A stretch of 64,000 nucleotides of DNA from Thomasclavelia cocleata (lineage in GTDB: Bacteria > Bacillota_I > Bacilli_A > Erysipelotrichales > Coprobacillaceae): assembly GCF_900102365.1 (NCBI RefSeq), contig NZ_FOIN01000001.1:164064-228063 (forward strand), in the 5' to 3' direction. Every line of letters begins with the position of its first letter. The stretch's first letter is position 1. The notes beneath the pieces were generated by a model. It was not told the origin of the DNA and did no database searches. It was given only the letters and a program-made list of their open reading frames with translations. Shown here one piece after another: positions 35,494 to 45,074 of the stretch. The translations under genes and the position numbers were made by a program.

Positions 35494-36039
35494 CTAACTA
35501 ATAAATTCCATATTACTAAATGGATATATTATAATCCCTTTTTTACCAATAATATCACTATATTTAAATGTTCCAAGAGTTCTTGAATCAGCAGAACGAA
35601 GTCTATTATCTCCAAGTACAAAAATCTCATCATCTTTTAAAGCAATTTCAAAATCATTAGTAAATAATTCAACACTATATTTTACCTTTGCTTCTTCAAT
35701 ATATTTTTTATCTAAATAATCTTCTGAATAATATGTACCATTAATATATAATCTATCATCCTTAAAAATAATAGTATCTCCTGGTAACCCAATTACCCGT
35801 TTTACAATATCTTTATCTAATTTATCACATCTTAAAACAATAATATCAAATCGTTTTATATCACTTTTACTTAGATATAAGGCATTTATAATAGCAGTAT
35901 CTTTATCGTGTAAAGTAGGATACATACTTTCCCCATCAATACGTATAGGAATTACAATTTTAGTAAAAACTATAGCAGCAATAACTACAACCACTATCAT
36001 TTCAAGAGAAAACTTGATTAGTCCCTTATTCTTTGCCAT
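35494..36039 (-). CDS. lepB: Signal peptidase I
   Basis: A 181-residue membrane-bound Ser/Lys protease that removes Sec and Tat signal peptides. A single N-terminal membrane segment (about residues 12-30) precedes IDGESMYPTLHDKD (nucleophile Ser38) and DKDIVKRVIGLPGDTI (general base Lys80); VLGDNRLRSADSRTLG is box E. AGGAGGC precedes the start. A 280-base AT-rich gap without genes separates it from rplS. Confidence 0.96.
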   Translation of the reverse strand: MAKNKGLIKFSLEMIVVVVIAAIVFTKIVIPIRIDGESMYPTLHDKDTAIINALYLSKSDIKRFDIIVLRCDKLDKDIVKRVIGLPGDTIIFKDDRLYINGTYYSEDYLDKKYIEEAKVKYSVELFTNDFEIALKDDEIFVLGDNRLRSADSRTLGTFKYSDIIGKKGIIIYPFSNMEFIS

Positions 36040-36305
36040 TAGAAAGCCTCCTACAAAATTATTATCAAAATAGAAAAAGATATATCGCCTAGATTAACTT
36101 AATAAAATAATTTTTCTACTACTAAAATAATATCTGCTTTTTTAATGTTTGTAAACAATTTTATTCTTATATTCATTATATTAAGATTATAAAAACATCA
36201 ATTTTTTACGATTATAATCCAAACAACAATTTTAATCTAAAATATAATAAATAATCATTTACTAAATAAAATTTTATAAATCATACCAATACATTTTTAA
36301 TAAAA

Positions 36306-36327
36306 AAGAAACGGGAATCCGTTTCTT
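36306..36327 (-). terminator. rplS terminator
   Basis: AAGAAACGG and CCGTTTCTT pair around four bases; the rplS stop is at the stem edge and TTTTTTATT follows on the minus strand. Confidence 0.85.
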
Positions 36328-36676
36328 ATTTTCTAATTTCTTTAATTCTAGCAGCTTTACCAGATAAACCACGTAAATAGTGAAGTTTAGCACGACGCAC
36401 TTTACCAACTTTAACTACTTCAATATGGTCAATAATTGGTGTATGAATAGGGAAAGTTCTTTCAACACCTACTTGATATGAAATCTTTCTTACTGTAAAT
36501 GTTTCTGAAATACCGCTACCTTTTCTCGCAATACAAACCCCTTCAAATAACTGAACACGGAATTTGTCACCTTCTTTAATTTTTACAAATACTTTTAATG
36601 TATCCCCAGCTTTAAATTGAGGAACATCATTTCTTAATTGTTTTTTAGTAATTTGTTCTACTAATTGTAAATTCAT
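36326..36676 (-). CDS. rplS: 50S ribosomal protein L19
   Basis: A 116-residue protein at the 30S-50S interface. Seen: [84 protein letters not shown]. It is transcribed separately from trmD through its own promoter and structured leader. Confidence 0.97.
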   Translation of the reverse strand: MNLQLVEQITKKQLRNDVPQFKAGDTLKVFVKIKEGDKFRVQLFEGVCIARKGSGISETFTVRKISYQVGVERTFPIHTPIIDHIEVVKVGKVRRAKLHYLRGLSGKAARIKEIRK

Positions 36677-36750
36677 CCTTATTCTCCTTTAACAAATTTG
36701 TCTTAAATGTTCATTCGATTAACCAGCGGAACATCTGCAGTCTTGCGACT
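36677..36750 (-). ncRNA. Ribosomal protein L19 leader RNA
   Basis: The 5' untranslated region of rplS contains, on the minus strand, a GTC-GCAA-GAC tetraloop hairpin (36749-36740) and then ATGTTC pairing with GAACAT (36734-36729 with 36712-36707) around CGCTGGTTAATCGAAT. The sequence and position fit the L19 leader family of Firmicutes, thought to mediate autoregulation. I recognised it by pattern, not by covariance search. Confidence 0.65.
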
Positions 36751-36755
36751 TTTTC

Positions 36756-36784
36756 ATTATAAAGAAATACACAGTAAAAATCAA
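36756..36784 (-). promoter_or_regulatory. SigA promoter of rplS, overlapping the trmD stop
   Basis: On the minus strand TTGATT, 17 bases and TATAAT. The predicted start matches the first base of the L19-leader fold. Confidence 0.7.
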
Positions 36785-37500
36785 TCATTTTCTTTGATTT
36801 TTTTCATCATTTCTAAACTTTCTTTATCAAATTGATACGATTGTAATAAATCGGGTCTTTTTAAATAGGTTTTTTTCAATGATTGATACTTCCGCCATTT
36901 ACGAATATTTTCGTGATGTCCACTTAATAACACTTCTGGTACCTCATTTCCATCATAACACTTTGGTCGAGTATATTGAGGATATTCCAATAAACCATGA
37001 CTAAAAGAATCATCCTGATGACTATCTTCTTTTATTGCACCTTCAAGCAAACGAATTATAGCATCACTAACAACCATACTGCCTAACTCCCCGCCAGTCA
37101 ATACATAATCACCTATTGACAACTCCATATCAACATAATCTCTAATTCTTTCATCAAATCCCTCATAATGTCCACATATAATAATTAGATGTTTTTTATT
37201 AGATAATTCAACTGCTAGACCATGATTCAATGTTAAACCCTGAGGAGACATTAATATAACAATACTATCATCAGTGGTAAGTGTCTTTAAACATTCTATA
37301 ATTGGTTCACACATCAATACCATACCTTGTCCACCACCATATGGATAATCATCTACATGCTTATGTTTATCTTTAGAAAACTCTCTAAAATCATGCAATC
37401 TAACATCTACAAGTTCTTTATCAATTGTTCTTTTTATAATTGAAGTATTTAAAAAACCAGTAAACATTTCTGGAAATAACGTCAAAATATCAATCTTCAT
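36781..37500 (-). CDS. trmD: tRNA (guanine-N1-)-methyltransferase
   Basis: A 239-residue SPOUT-class enzyme making m1G37 next to the anticodon, preventing frameshifts. Seen: MKIDILTLFPEMF, YPYGGGQGMVLMCEPI, VILMSPQGLTLNHGLA, LIIICGHYEGFDERIRDYVDMELSIGDYVLTGGELG (trefoil knot). Start at the ATG 37500, overlapping the rimM stop. Order rpsP-khpA-rimM-trmD-rplS is canonical. Confidence 0.97.
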   Translation of the reverse strand: MKIDILTLFPEMFTGFLNTSIIKRTIDKELVDVRLHDFREFSKDKHKHVDDYPYGGGQGMVLMCEPIIECLKTLTTDDSIVILMSPQGLTLNHGLAVELSNKKHLIIICGHYEGFDERIRDYVDMELSIGDYVLTGGELGSMVVSDAIIRLLEGAIKEDSHQDDSFSHGLLEYPQYTRPKCYDGNEVPEVLLSGHHENIRKWRKYQSLKKTYLKRPDLLQSYQFDKESLEMMKKIKEND

Positions 37501-37999
37501 CAATTAACCCCTTGATTAATTCTACTATAATTACTTTATTATCAATATCAACATCCTTAATAAAGGCATCCACATAAGGAATAGCAACATTTTTACCATT
37601 ATAATCAATATTTAAGATATCATGACGTCCATTATTATAAATTGATGTAACTATCCCAATCTTTTTACCCTTAATACTACTAACTTCCAATCCAACCAAA
37701 TCATCATAAAAATATTCATCATCATCCAATAAACCTTTATCCTTAAAACCATAAACAAAAGACCCGATAAATTTTTCTACTAAATTAATATCTTGATTAT
37801 CTTTAAACGAAACTAAATAATTACTCTTATGAACTCTAGATGAAACAATTTCTAATTCAAGCTCATTTCCTTGATAGCTAACAATTATAAAATTTCCATT
37901 TTTAAACCTTTCCTCACCAAAATCACTACTAGATCTAATTTTCACTTCGCCTTTTAAACCATGGGTCCCCACAATTTTACCAATTTTAATTTTATCCAT
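37490..37999 (-). CDS. rimM: 16S rRNA processing protein RimM
   Basis: A 169-residue protein with an N-terminal RimM barrel (IKIGKIVGTHGLKGEVKIRSSSDF) and a C-terminal PRC-barrel (YYDDLVGLEVSSIKGKKIGIV, then RHDILNIDYNGKNVAIPYVDAFI). It assists assembly of the 30S head. Translationally coupled to trmD. Confidence 0.96.
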   Translation of the reverse strand: MDKIKIGKIVGTHGLKGEVKIRSSSDFGEERFKNGNFIIVSYQGNELELEIVSSRVHKSNYLVSFKDNQDINLVEKFIGSFVYGFKDKGLLDDDEYFYDDLVGLEVSSIKGKKIGIVTSIYNNGRHDILNIDYNGKNVAIPYVDAFIKDVDIDNKVIIVELIKGLIDED

Positions 38000-38039
38000 T
38001 TTTCCTCCAAAAAAATAGATGTGCTATGCACATCTATAA

Positions 38040-38288
38040 TTATTCATACGATTCAAACTTAATATCTAGTTTCTTATTAGTCTTGCGACCAGCTACTGAC
38101 ATTAATTGTCTAATTGAATTAGCCATCATTCCTTTACGACCAATTAATCTAGCAATATCAGATTGAGCCGAATATACATACAAAACAACTACATTTTCTT
38201 CTAAAGAAGGCATTTCACGCACTTCTAAATGCTCTTTGTCTTCAACTAATTCAATTGCGATATCTTTAAGAATCTTAGCATAATCCAT
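38040..38288 (-). CDS. khpA: KH-domain RNA-binding protein KhpA (YlqC)
   Basis: An 82-residue single KH domain with the GxxG loop in LIGRKGMMANSIRQLMSVAG. In Firmicutes KhpA pairs with KhpB and binds many mRNAs and sRNAs, affecting cell size and division. It starts two bases after the rpsP stop with only a weak ribosome binding site, suggesting coupling. Confidence 0.95.
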   Translation of the reverse strand: MDYAKILKDIAIELVEDKEHLEVREMPSLEENVVVLYVYSAQSDIARLIGRKGMMANSIRQLMSVAGRKTNKKLDIKFESYE

Positions 38289-38290
38289 AA

Positions 38291-38563
38291 TTATTTACCT
38301 AATTTTGAATCAGCAAATTTTTTCATAATTCCTTGTTTAGATAATAAGCTTTTAACTGTATCTGATGGTTGTGCACCATTGTTTAACCATTTTAATACTT
38401 CTTCTTCTTTGATTGTAACTTGTGCAGGATTAGTACAAGGATTATAAGTTCCTAACATTTCAATAAAGCGCCCATCTCTTGGAGCTCTAGAATCAGCTGC
38501 TACAATTCTATAGAAAGGAGCTTTTTTAGCACCCATTCTGATTAATCTTAATTTTACTGCCAT
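38291..38563 (-). CDS. rpsP: 30S ribosomal protein S16
   Basis: A 90-residue protein ([40 protein letters not shown]). AGGAGGAAATATAA precedes the ATG. It is the first gene of the rpsP-khpA-rimM-trmD operon and has a promoter embedded in an inverted repeat. Confidence 0.97.
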   Translation of the reverse strand: MAVKLRLIRMGAKKAPFYRIVAADSRAPRDGRFIEMLGTYNPCTNPAQVTIKEEEVLKWLNNGAQPSDTVKSLLSKQGIMKKFADSKLGK

Positions 38564-38594
38564 TTATATTTCCTCCTAATTAATTTACGTGTAT

Positions 38595-38641
38595 ACTTTA
38601 ACATAATGCTTCTAAGGTGTCAAGCAAAAAAACTTGACACC
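38595..38641 (-). promoter_or_regulatory. rpsP promoter with -35 box inside an inverted repeat
   Basis: On the minus strand TTGACA (38623-38618), 17 bases and TAAAGT (38600-38595). The -35 box lies in one arm of a 9-bp inverted repeat: GGTGTCAAG (38616-38624) and CTTGACACC (38633-38641) around an eight-base A-tract. The other arm places a second TTGACA in the opposite direction. Confidence 0.6.
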
Positions 38642-38775
38642 CTAATATATTTAATCTTCTCAAGTAATTTAGTCTTTATTACTTATACAATCAATAATAA
38701 AAATAACAATAATAATCATTCCTTAATTATTGATTTAAAAAATATACTAGTTATATTCTATCTTAAAAATAGAAA

Positions 38776-38800
38776 AGATATCAGATATTTACTGATATCT
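38776..38800 (-). terminator. ffh terminator
   Basis: AGATATCAG and CTGATATCT pair (38776-38784 with 38792-38800), followed by TTTTCTATTTTT on the minus strand, just past the ffh stop. Confidence 0.85.
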
Positions 38801-38805
38801 CAAAT

Positions 38806-40197
38806 TTATTTTTTCTTTTTCTTTTTATGACGTACTTTTTTACGATTTGGATCAAATGATTTATTATTTTTAGGTTTTTGTGTTGGCATTCCTATTTCTG
38901 GATCAAAATTACCTAACATTTTCATCATCTTTTTAGATTCTTCAAATTGTTTTAATAAACGATTAATTGCCGCAATATCTTTTCCACATCCCTTTGCAAT
39001 TCTTTCTTTACGAGCAAGATTAATTATGCTAGGATCTCGGCGTTCTTCTTTTGTCATCGAAAAAATAATTGATTCAGTTTCTTTTAACTTACGATCCGAA
39101 TCCTCATCATTAAGTTTAGGAATTTTAGGCATTCCAGGAATCATTTTTAATATTCCAGAAAGAGGTCCTAATTTTCTTAACTGTTGCATTTGTGAAAGCA
39201 TATCATCAAGACCAAATTGTCCTGACTGCATCCGTTTATAAGTTTTCATTGTATCTTTTTCATCATAGACATCTTGAACTTTTTCTACTAAAGATACAAC
39301 ATCCCCCATTCCAAGAATACGATCTGCCATACGATCTGGATAAAATAAATCAATAGCATCTAATTTTTCACCAGTCCCAATAAATTTAATTGGAACATGA
39401 GTAATGTGTCGAATAGATAAAGCTCCACCACCACGAGAGTCACCATCTAATTTCGTTAAAACCGCTCCTGTAATGCTTAATTGTTCATTAAATGAACTTG
39501 CAACATTAACAATATCCTGTCCTGTAAGAGCATCAACTACTAATAATATTTCATGTGGATGTGCAATTTGTTTAATATTTGATAACTCTTTCATCAAAGG
39601 TTCATCAATATGTAAACGACCAGCGGTATCGATAATAATTACATCATTATTATTTTCACGAGCAAAACGCATCGCTTCTTCAACAATTGATTCAGCTGAT
39701 TGTGAAGTTCCTTTTTCATAAACAGGGACATTTAATTGTTCACCTAATGTTTTTAACTGATCAACTGCAGCAGGACGATAAATATCGGCCGCTACCAATA
39801 ATGGTTTCTTAGCATGTTTTTTACTAATTAAATTGGCAATCTTACCAGCAGTAGTAGTTTTACCTGACCCTTGTAAACCAACCATCATAATAACAGTAGG
39901 TTTCTTATCATAATCAATTGTGGCAACGCTAGTTCCTAATAATTCAACCAATTCATCATGAACTATCTTTACTACTACTTGACCTGGTTTTAATGACCCT
40001 AAAACATCTTGTCCTAAAGCCTTTTCCTTAGTTGAAGCAATAAATTCTTTTACAACTTGAAAGTTTACATCTGCTTCTAATAATGCTAAACGAATCTCAG
40101 TTAGCATTTCTTCCATATTTTTTTCTGTTAAACGTCCTTGACCAGAGACCTTCTTTAATGTCCCCTGCAGACGTTCCGATAATGAATCAAAAGCCAT
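38806..40197 (-). CDS. ffh: Signal recognition particle protein Ffh (SRP54)
   Basis: A 463-residue SRP GTPase that binds signal sequences on nascent chains. N domain, then G domain with GLQGSGKTTTAGKIA, DTAGRLHIDE, TKLDGDSRGGGALS; the Met-rich M domain follows (RMQSGQFGLDDMLSQMQQL, IPGMPKI). The C-terminus ends in a run of lysines (KKVRHKKKKKK), stronger than in most relatives. It lies two genes after its receptor gene ftsY. Confidence 0.97.
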   Translation of the reverse strand: MAFDSLSERLQGTLKKVSGQGRLTEKNMEEMLTEIRLALLEADVNFQVVKEFIASTKEKALGQDVLGSLKPGQVVVKIVHDELVELLGTSVATIDYDKKPTVIMMVGLQGSGKTTTAGKIANLISKKHAKKPLLVAADIYRPAAVDQLKTLGEQLNVPVYEKGTSQSAESIVEEAMRFARENNNDVIIIDTAGRLHIDEPLMKELSNIKQIAHPHEILLVVDALTGQDIVNVASSFNEQLSITGAVLTKLDGDSRGGGALSIRHITHVPIKFIGTGEKLDAIDLFYPDRMADRILGMGDVVSLVEKVQDVYDEKDTMKTYKRMQSGQFGLDDMLSQMQQLRKLGPLSGILKMIPGMPKIPKLNDEDSDRKLKETESIIFSMTKEERRDPSIINLARKERIAKGCGKDIAAINRLLKQFEESKKMMKMLGNFDPEIGMPTQKPKNNKSFDPNRKKVRHKKKKKK

Positions 40198-40209
40198 AAT
40201 TACCCCTTC

Positions 40210-40539
40210 CTATATCTTCCTTAGTAAATCTAAGTATTCTTCTATTTCTTTATGTTCACTAGATATATCTTCTTCAATTCTTTGAATTAAGTCAAGTCTT
40301 TCTTGATGTTTTTTCATTAATTCTAACTTTTCTTCGTAATTTTCCAATAAATGCACAGCTTTTTTCAAATTATCAAAAACTGCATTTCGACTAACATCTA
40401 ATATTTCTGCAATTTCAGAAAGCGAATAATCCTCATGATAATAATAATCCAAATACACTTGTTGTTTTTCCGTCAATAAATCACCATAACAATCCATCAA
40501 TAAATTGACTCGCTGTTTCTTTTCTAAACTAGACTCCAT
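40210..40539 (-). CDS. ylxM: YlxM helix-turn-helix protein
   Basis: A 109-residue protein of the UPF0122 family found next to ffh. The sigma-70 region 4-like HTH is YHEDYSLSEIAEILDVSRNAVFDNLKKA (about residues 33-60), followed by a coiled-coil. Some streptococcal YlxM proteins modulate SRP GTPase activity; function here is inferred from context. It begins one base after ftsY. Confidence 0.93.
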   Translation of the reverse strand: MESSLEKKQRVNLLMDCYGDLLTEKQQVYLDYYYHEDYSLSEIAEILDVSRNAVFDNLKKAVHLLENYEEKLELMKKHQERLDLIQRIEEDISSEHKEIEEYLDLLRKI

Positions 40540-40540
40540 G

Positions 40541-41524
40541 TTATTCCTCTACTAAATTCTTACATAAACCATAAATATATTGGTCTAAATCAAATTCTTG
40601 TAAATCATCAACCTGTTCACCTAGCCCAATAAATTTAACTGGTAAATTTAATTGATCCTTAATTGATAATACAATTCCACCCTTTGCAGTTCCATCCATT
40701 TTTGTTAGAACCAAGCCTGTTACATCAGTGATTTTTGAAAATTCAACAGCCTGACTAACTCCATTTTGACCAGTTGTCGCATCAATAACTAATAAAGTTT
40801 CATGTGGTGCATCAGGTACTTCACGTTTAATGATACGATTCATTTTCTCCAATTCTTTCATTAAATTAACTTTGTTTTGCAAACGACCTGCCGTATCACA
40901 GATCAAAACATCGACATTCTTTTCCTTTGCTTGTTTTAAAGCATCAAAAACCACAGCAGATGGATCACCACCTTCATTACCTTTAACAATTTCAACACCA
41001 ACTCTATTTGCCCAAACAGCTAATTGATCGATTGCTCCAGCCCTAAAAGTATCTCCAGCAGCAACCATAACCTTTTTACCCTCATCTTTGGTAATACGAT
41101 TAGCTAATTTACCAATTGTAGTTGTTTTACCAGCGCCATTAACCCCAACCATCAAAATTACTGTTAAACCTTCATCAGCATAATTTATCTTAGTTGTCAT
41201 AACACTATCATTTGCATAAATCACAAACATTTTATCAACAATTATTTCATTAATTTCTTTAGGATTAGTAATATTTTGTAAACGTACTTCATTTTTGATT
41301 TCAGCAACAATCTTCATCACCATTGAAACCCCAACATCTGACATAATCAAAATATTTTCTAATTCTTCAAAATACTCATCATTGATTTCTCTAAATCTAG
41401 CAGCTAATTCATTGATTCGATCAGAAAAAGTTGTATTTGAACGATCTAACCCTGCTACATACTTATCATTTTGTTTAGCCGACTTACCAACAAACTTCTC
41501 CTTAACTTTACTAAAAAATCCCAT
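40541..41524 (-). CDS. ftsY: SRP receptor FtsY
   Basis: A 327-residue membrane-associated GTPase receptor for SRP. Short N-terminal basic segment (MGFFSKVKEKFVGKSAKQ) instead of the long acidic A domain of E. coli, then the NG domain with GVNGAGKTTTIGKLANRI, DTAGRLQNKVNLMKEL, TKMDGTAKGGIVLS and GLGEQVDDL. Between smc and ylxM. Confidence 0.97.
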   Translation of the reverse strand: MGFFSKVKEKFVGKSAKQNDKYVAGLDRSNTTFSDRINELAARFREINDEYFEELENILIMSDVGVSMVMKIVAEIKNEVRLQNITNPKEINEIIVDKMFVIYANDSVMTTKINYADEGLTVILMVGVNGAGKTTTIGKLANRITKDEGKKVMVAAGDTFRAGAIDQLAVWANRVGVEIVKGNEGGDPSAVVFDALKQAKEKNVDVLICDTAGRLQNKVNLMKELEKMNRIIKREVPDAPHETLLVIDATTGQNGVSQAVEFSKITDVTGLVLTKMDGTAKGGIVLSIKDQLNLPVKFIGLGEQVDDLQEFDLDQYIYGLCKNLVEE

Positions 41525-41536
41525 TTAAAATTCCTC

Positions 41537-44482
41537 CTAACTTGGATCACTTAAATCAATTGCCTCTTCTAATTTAACACTAACTAATTTAGTAACTCCT
41601 TTTTGTTGCATTGTCGCTCCATAAAGCAGATCACATTCTTCCATTGTTCCTTCACGATGTGTAACTACAATAAATTGTGTCGTTCCTGAAAACTCTTTTA
41701 GATATTTGGCAAATCTTTCAACATTTGCGATATCCAGAGCTGCTTCAACCTCATCTAAAATACACATTGGAATCGGTCTAACTCTTAATATTGCAAATAA
41801 GCAGGAAATAGCAATTAATGCTTTTTCTCCACCTGAAAACAAAGTAATATTTTGTACTGCTTTACCTGGGGGCTGAACATCAATATCTATACCAGTCTCT
41901 AAAATATTTGTTGGATCAGTATATTTTATTTTAGCCTTCCCACCGCCAAATAAACTTCTAAACACTGTATTAAATTCCAAATTTATTTTTTCAAAAGTAT
42001 TAGAGAAACGTTCAACCATAATTTCATCCATTTCCCTAATCGCCTCTAAAATACTATCTTGAGCTTGAATCAAATCAATTCGTTGGCGATTCATATTTTC
42101 AAACCGTTCACTAACTGTTTTATATTCTTCAATAGCATCAACATTAACATTTCCCAATCTTGTTATTTTAGTTCGCAATTCATAGACTTCTAGTTTAGCC
42201 TGTTCAACATCAATTTCTTCTTGATATTGTTCTACAGCATATTCATAAGTCATTCGATATTCATCATTTAAACGAGTTAAGTGATTATTTAACATTGTTT
42301 CTAATTTAGTTGCTTTAATAGCACTGCTATTAACTTCATTTTGAATATCTTTTAAATCTTTACGACATTCTCTTAATTCTACATCTAAAGCTTCATTTTG
42401 ATTAACATAAGACATTCTAAGTTCTCGTTTAGATTTAATTTCTTCAGTTAAATTATCTCGATATTTAATTGCTTCATTCAATTGATTTATCAATTTACTT
42501 TCAGTTTTACCACTTGCAAAATCCTCTAATTCTATATTTTGGTCTGATAAAGATTCATATTCAGATTTTGCTTTAATTAATTCCTCTCTTTTGCCTTGAA
42601 CAACAACCTCTAATTTTGCATAGGCCATCTGTTTTTGTAATAAAGCATGTGAAACTTCTTTAATTTCATTATCCAATACATTATATTCATTACGCTTAAT
42701 TGCATATTCTTTTTCCTGATTTTCTAGAGTAATAGCCACTTCTTCAAGTTCTCTTTTTTGAACCAAAGATGATTTTCTACGATTAAAGCTTCCCCCTGTC
42801 AAAGAACCTCCAACATTTACAACATCTCCGTCTAAAGAAACGATCTTATAACGTGAAAATGTTGCCTTACTTATTTCATTAGCAGCATCAATATTTTGAG
42901 CAACAATAATATTTCCTAACTGATTTAGCACAATACTACTGATTTTATCATCATAACTAACAAAATCACTAGCCAATCCAAGATAACCTTCCATTGTCTT
43001 ACTTACCATCAGATGTTCTTCACGAACGTCACGCGGCTTCATTGTACTAACTGGTAGAAAAGTTGCCCTACCAGCTTTATTATCACGTAAAAATTTAATT
43101 GTCTCACGTGCTGTTAAATCATCAGTTGTAACAATAAACTCTAAAGCCCCAGCTAATGCTGAAGATATTGCCAGCTCATAGCCTTCCTTTGTAGAAATCA
43201 AATCACCTAAAACTCCAATAATATTTTTATTACTTTTTGCAAGTGATAAAACTGTTTTAATTCCATGATGATAATTTGATTTATTTTCAACTGCATCAAT
43301 TAAAATTTCTTTTCGTGATTTATTTTTATTAATTTCGCTAGCTAAATATTCAATTTCTTCTTTCAATTTAGCTAAACGTTTATTTCTATTTCCCTGACTT
43401 TCAATTACCTCATTTAACTCTTTTTCAGTATTTTCTAAACGTTCTACACGATCATTATATTCATTAACAATATCACTTAAAATTGCTTTCATATTAGCAA
43501 TATTTTCTTGTAAATTTTCTTTACTTAGTGTTTCTAAAGCATGTTTTCTTTTTTGATCAACCTCTACTTTAGCTGTTTCTAATTTAGAAACATTGGAAAC
43601 TGCTTCTAATAGTTTGGTTTGCAGTGCATTAACTTGCTGATCTAATGAAAACATTTTTTTCTTTATCTCATCATTACTATTTTCTTTTAACTGAATATCA
43701 GTTTCTAATGATACCTGTTGTTCATTTAAATCTTTCATTGTCTTACTTAGCCCATCAAGTGTTTTTTTAGCTTCACTTATTTCACTAATTAAAACATTAA
43801 CTTCAATTGCAGTTAACTTATCTTTCAAAGCTAAATACTTTTCAGCTTTATCTTTCTGCCTTTTTAAAGGACCAACCTGCTTCTCTAACTCTGCAACAAT
43901 ATCTCCAATCCGTTCCAGATTTTCCTTAGTTCTTTCCAATTTACGAATTGATTCTAATTTACGTTTTTTATATTTAGAAACTCCTGCTGCTTCTTCAAAG
44001 ATTCCTCTTCGTTCTTCTGGCTTACTATCAGCAAAACTAGAAATATTACCTTGCGAAATAATTGATAAAGAATCTCGCCCTAAACCAGTATCCATAATCA
44101 AATCCACAATATCTTTCAAACGACACTGCTGCTTATTAATCAAATACTCAGCTTCATTATTTTGGCGATAAAGCCTTCTTGTAATCTCTACTTCATTATA
44201 ATCATATTTCATAAAACGATCACTATTATCAAAAACAAGAGTAACTTCAGCTAAATTTTGAGCACGACGATCTTCACTTCCTGCAAAAATGACATCAGAC
44301 ATATTAGCACCACGTAATGATTTTACTGATTGTTCTCCAAGTACCCATCTAACAGCATCAGAGATATTCGATTTACCACAACCATTAGGTCCAACAATCC
44401 CTGTAATTCCAGGTTGGAACTCAACATTAACTTTATCGGCAAATGATTTAAAACCATGTAATTCAATTCTTTTTAAATACAT
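41537..44482 (-). CDS. smc: Chromosome segregation protein SMC (short-arm form)
   Basis: A 981-residue condensin ATPase. Walker A is GPNGCGKSN (residues 31-39). The first coiled coil runs from about 170 to 395, then the hinge (about 405-560, containing NIIGVLGDLISTKEGYELAI and GGSLTGGSFNRRKSS), the returning coil, and the C-terminal head with LFSGGEKALIAI (signature) and CILDEVEAALD (Walker B). Bacillus SMC is nearly 1190 residues; here each arm is about 100 residues shorter. Operon: smc, ftsY, ylxM, ffh. Confidence 0.97.
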   Translation of the reverse strand: MYLKRIELHGFKSFADKVNVEFQPGITGIVGPNGCGKSNISDAVRWVLGEQSVKSLRGANMSDVIFAGSEDRRAQNLAEVTLVFDNSDRFMKYDYNEVEITRRLYRQNNEAEYLINKQQCRLKDIVDLIMDTGLGRDSLSIISQGNISSFADSKPEERRGIFEEAAGVSKYKKRKLESIRKLERTKENLERIGDIVAELEKQVGPLKRQKDKAEKYLALKDKLTAIEVNVLISEISEAKKTLDGLSKTMKDLNEQQVSLETDIQLKENSNDEIKKKMFSLDQQVNALQTKLLEAVSNVSKLETAKVEVDQKRKHALETLSKENLQENIANMKAILSDIVNEYNDRVERLENTEKELNEVIESQGNRNKRLAKLKEEIEYLASEINKNKSRKEILIDAVENKSNYHHGIKTVLSLAKSNKNIIGVLGDLISTKEGYELAISSALAGALEFIVTTDDLTARETIKFLRDNKAGRATFLPVSTMKPRDVREEHLMVSKTMEGYLGLASDFVSYDDKISSIVLNQLGNIIVAQNIDAANEISKATFSRYKIVSLDGDVVNVGGSLTGGSFNRRKSSLVQKRELEEVAITLENQEKEYAIKRNEYNVLDNEIKEVSHALLQKQMAYAKLEVVVQGKREELIKAKSEYESLSDQNIELEDFASGKTESKLINQLNEAIKYRDNLTEEIKSKRELRMSYVNQNEALDVELRECRKDLKDIQNEVNSSAIKATKLETMLNNHLTRLNDEYRMTYEYAVEQYQEEIDVEQAKLEVYELRTKITRLGNVNVDAIEEYKTVSERFENMNRQRIDLIQAQDSILEAIREMDEIMVERFSNTFEKINLEFNTVFRSLFGGGKAKIKYTDPTNILETGIDIDVQPPGKAVQNITLFSGGEKALIAISCLFAILRVRPIPMCILDEVEAALDIANVERFAKYLKEFSGTTQFIVVTHREGTMEECDLLYGATMQQKGVTKLVSVKLEEAIDLSDPS

Positions 44483-44498
44483 TTATATCCCCTTTTCG

Positions 44499-45071
44499 TT
44501 ATCTTAAAATTACTGTTCCATCTTTAAAATCATCAACAATCGCTAATGATTCTACACGATATCCTTGATTTTCAATCAGTTTTCGTCCATCTTGGAAACC
44601 TTTTTCTACTACAATTCCAACCCCAGCAACTGTTGCTTTAGCTTGATTCACAATATCAATCATTCCTAAAACAGCTTGACCATTAGCCAAAAAATCATCT
44701 ATGATTAAAATATTATCATTTTCATTCAAATATTTTTTACTTACTATTGCATCATAATCAATTCCTTTTGTAAAAGAATGAACTTTCGATGTATATAAAT
44801 GAGTACTAGTTGTTTTAGCAGTACCTTTTTTTGCAAAAACCACTGGTATATCTCCAAATTCAAAAGCTGTCGCTAAAGCAATTCCTATTCCTGAAGCTTC
44901 AATAGTTAATATTTTATTAATATTGGTATCTTTATAACGTTCTTTAAATTCTTTAGCAATTTCACGATATAACGAACAGTCGATTTGATGGTTTAAAAAA
45001 CTATCAACTCTAAGTATATTAGGCATAATTACAATACCATCTCTCAAAATTCTTTGTTTTAATAATTCCAT
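44499..45071 (-). CDS. xpt: Xanthine phosphoribosyltransferase
   Basis: A 190-residue purine salvage enzyme: xanthine plus PRPP to XMP. Seen: DGIVIMPNILRVDSFLNHQID, LTIEASGIGIALATAF, PVVFAKK and the PRPP loop region DNILIIDDFLANGQAVLGMIDI. No purine riboswitch is visible: the gene follows the histidine kinase with only three bases between. Confidence 0.94.
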   Translation of the reverse strand: MELLKQRILRDGIVIMPNILRVDSFLNHQIDCSLYREIAKEFKERYKDTNINKILTIEASGIGIALATAFEFGDIPVVFAKKGTAKTTSTHLYTSKVHSFTKGIDYDAIVSKKYLNENDNILIIDDFLANGQAVLGMIDIVNQAKATVAGVGIVVEKGFQDGRKLIENQGYRVESLAIVDDFKDGTVILR

Positions 45072-45074
45072 GTA

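Noticed and set aside
44499-45071. A purine riboswitch before xpt
   Set aside because: Only three bases separate xpt from the histidine kinase gene, leaving no room for an aptamer.
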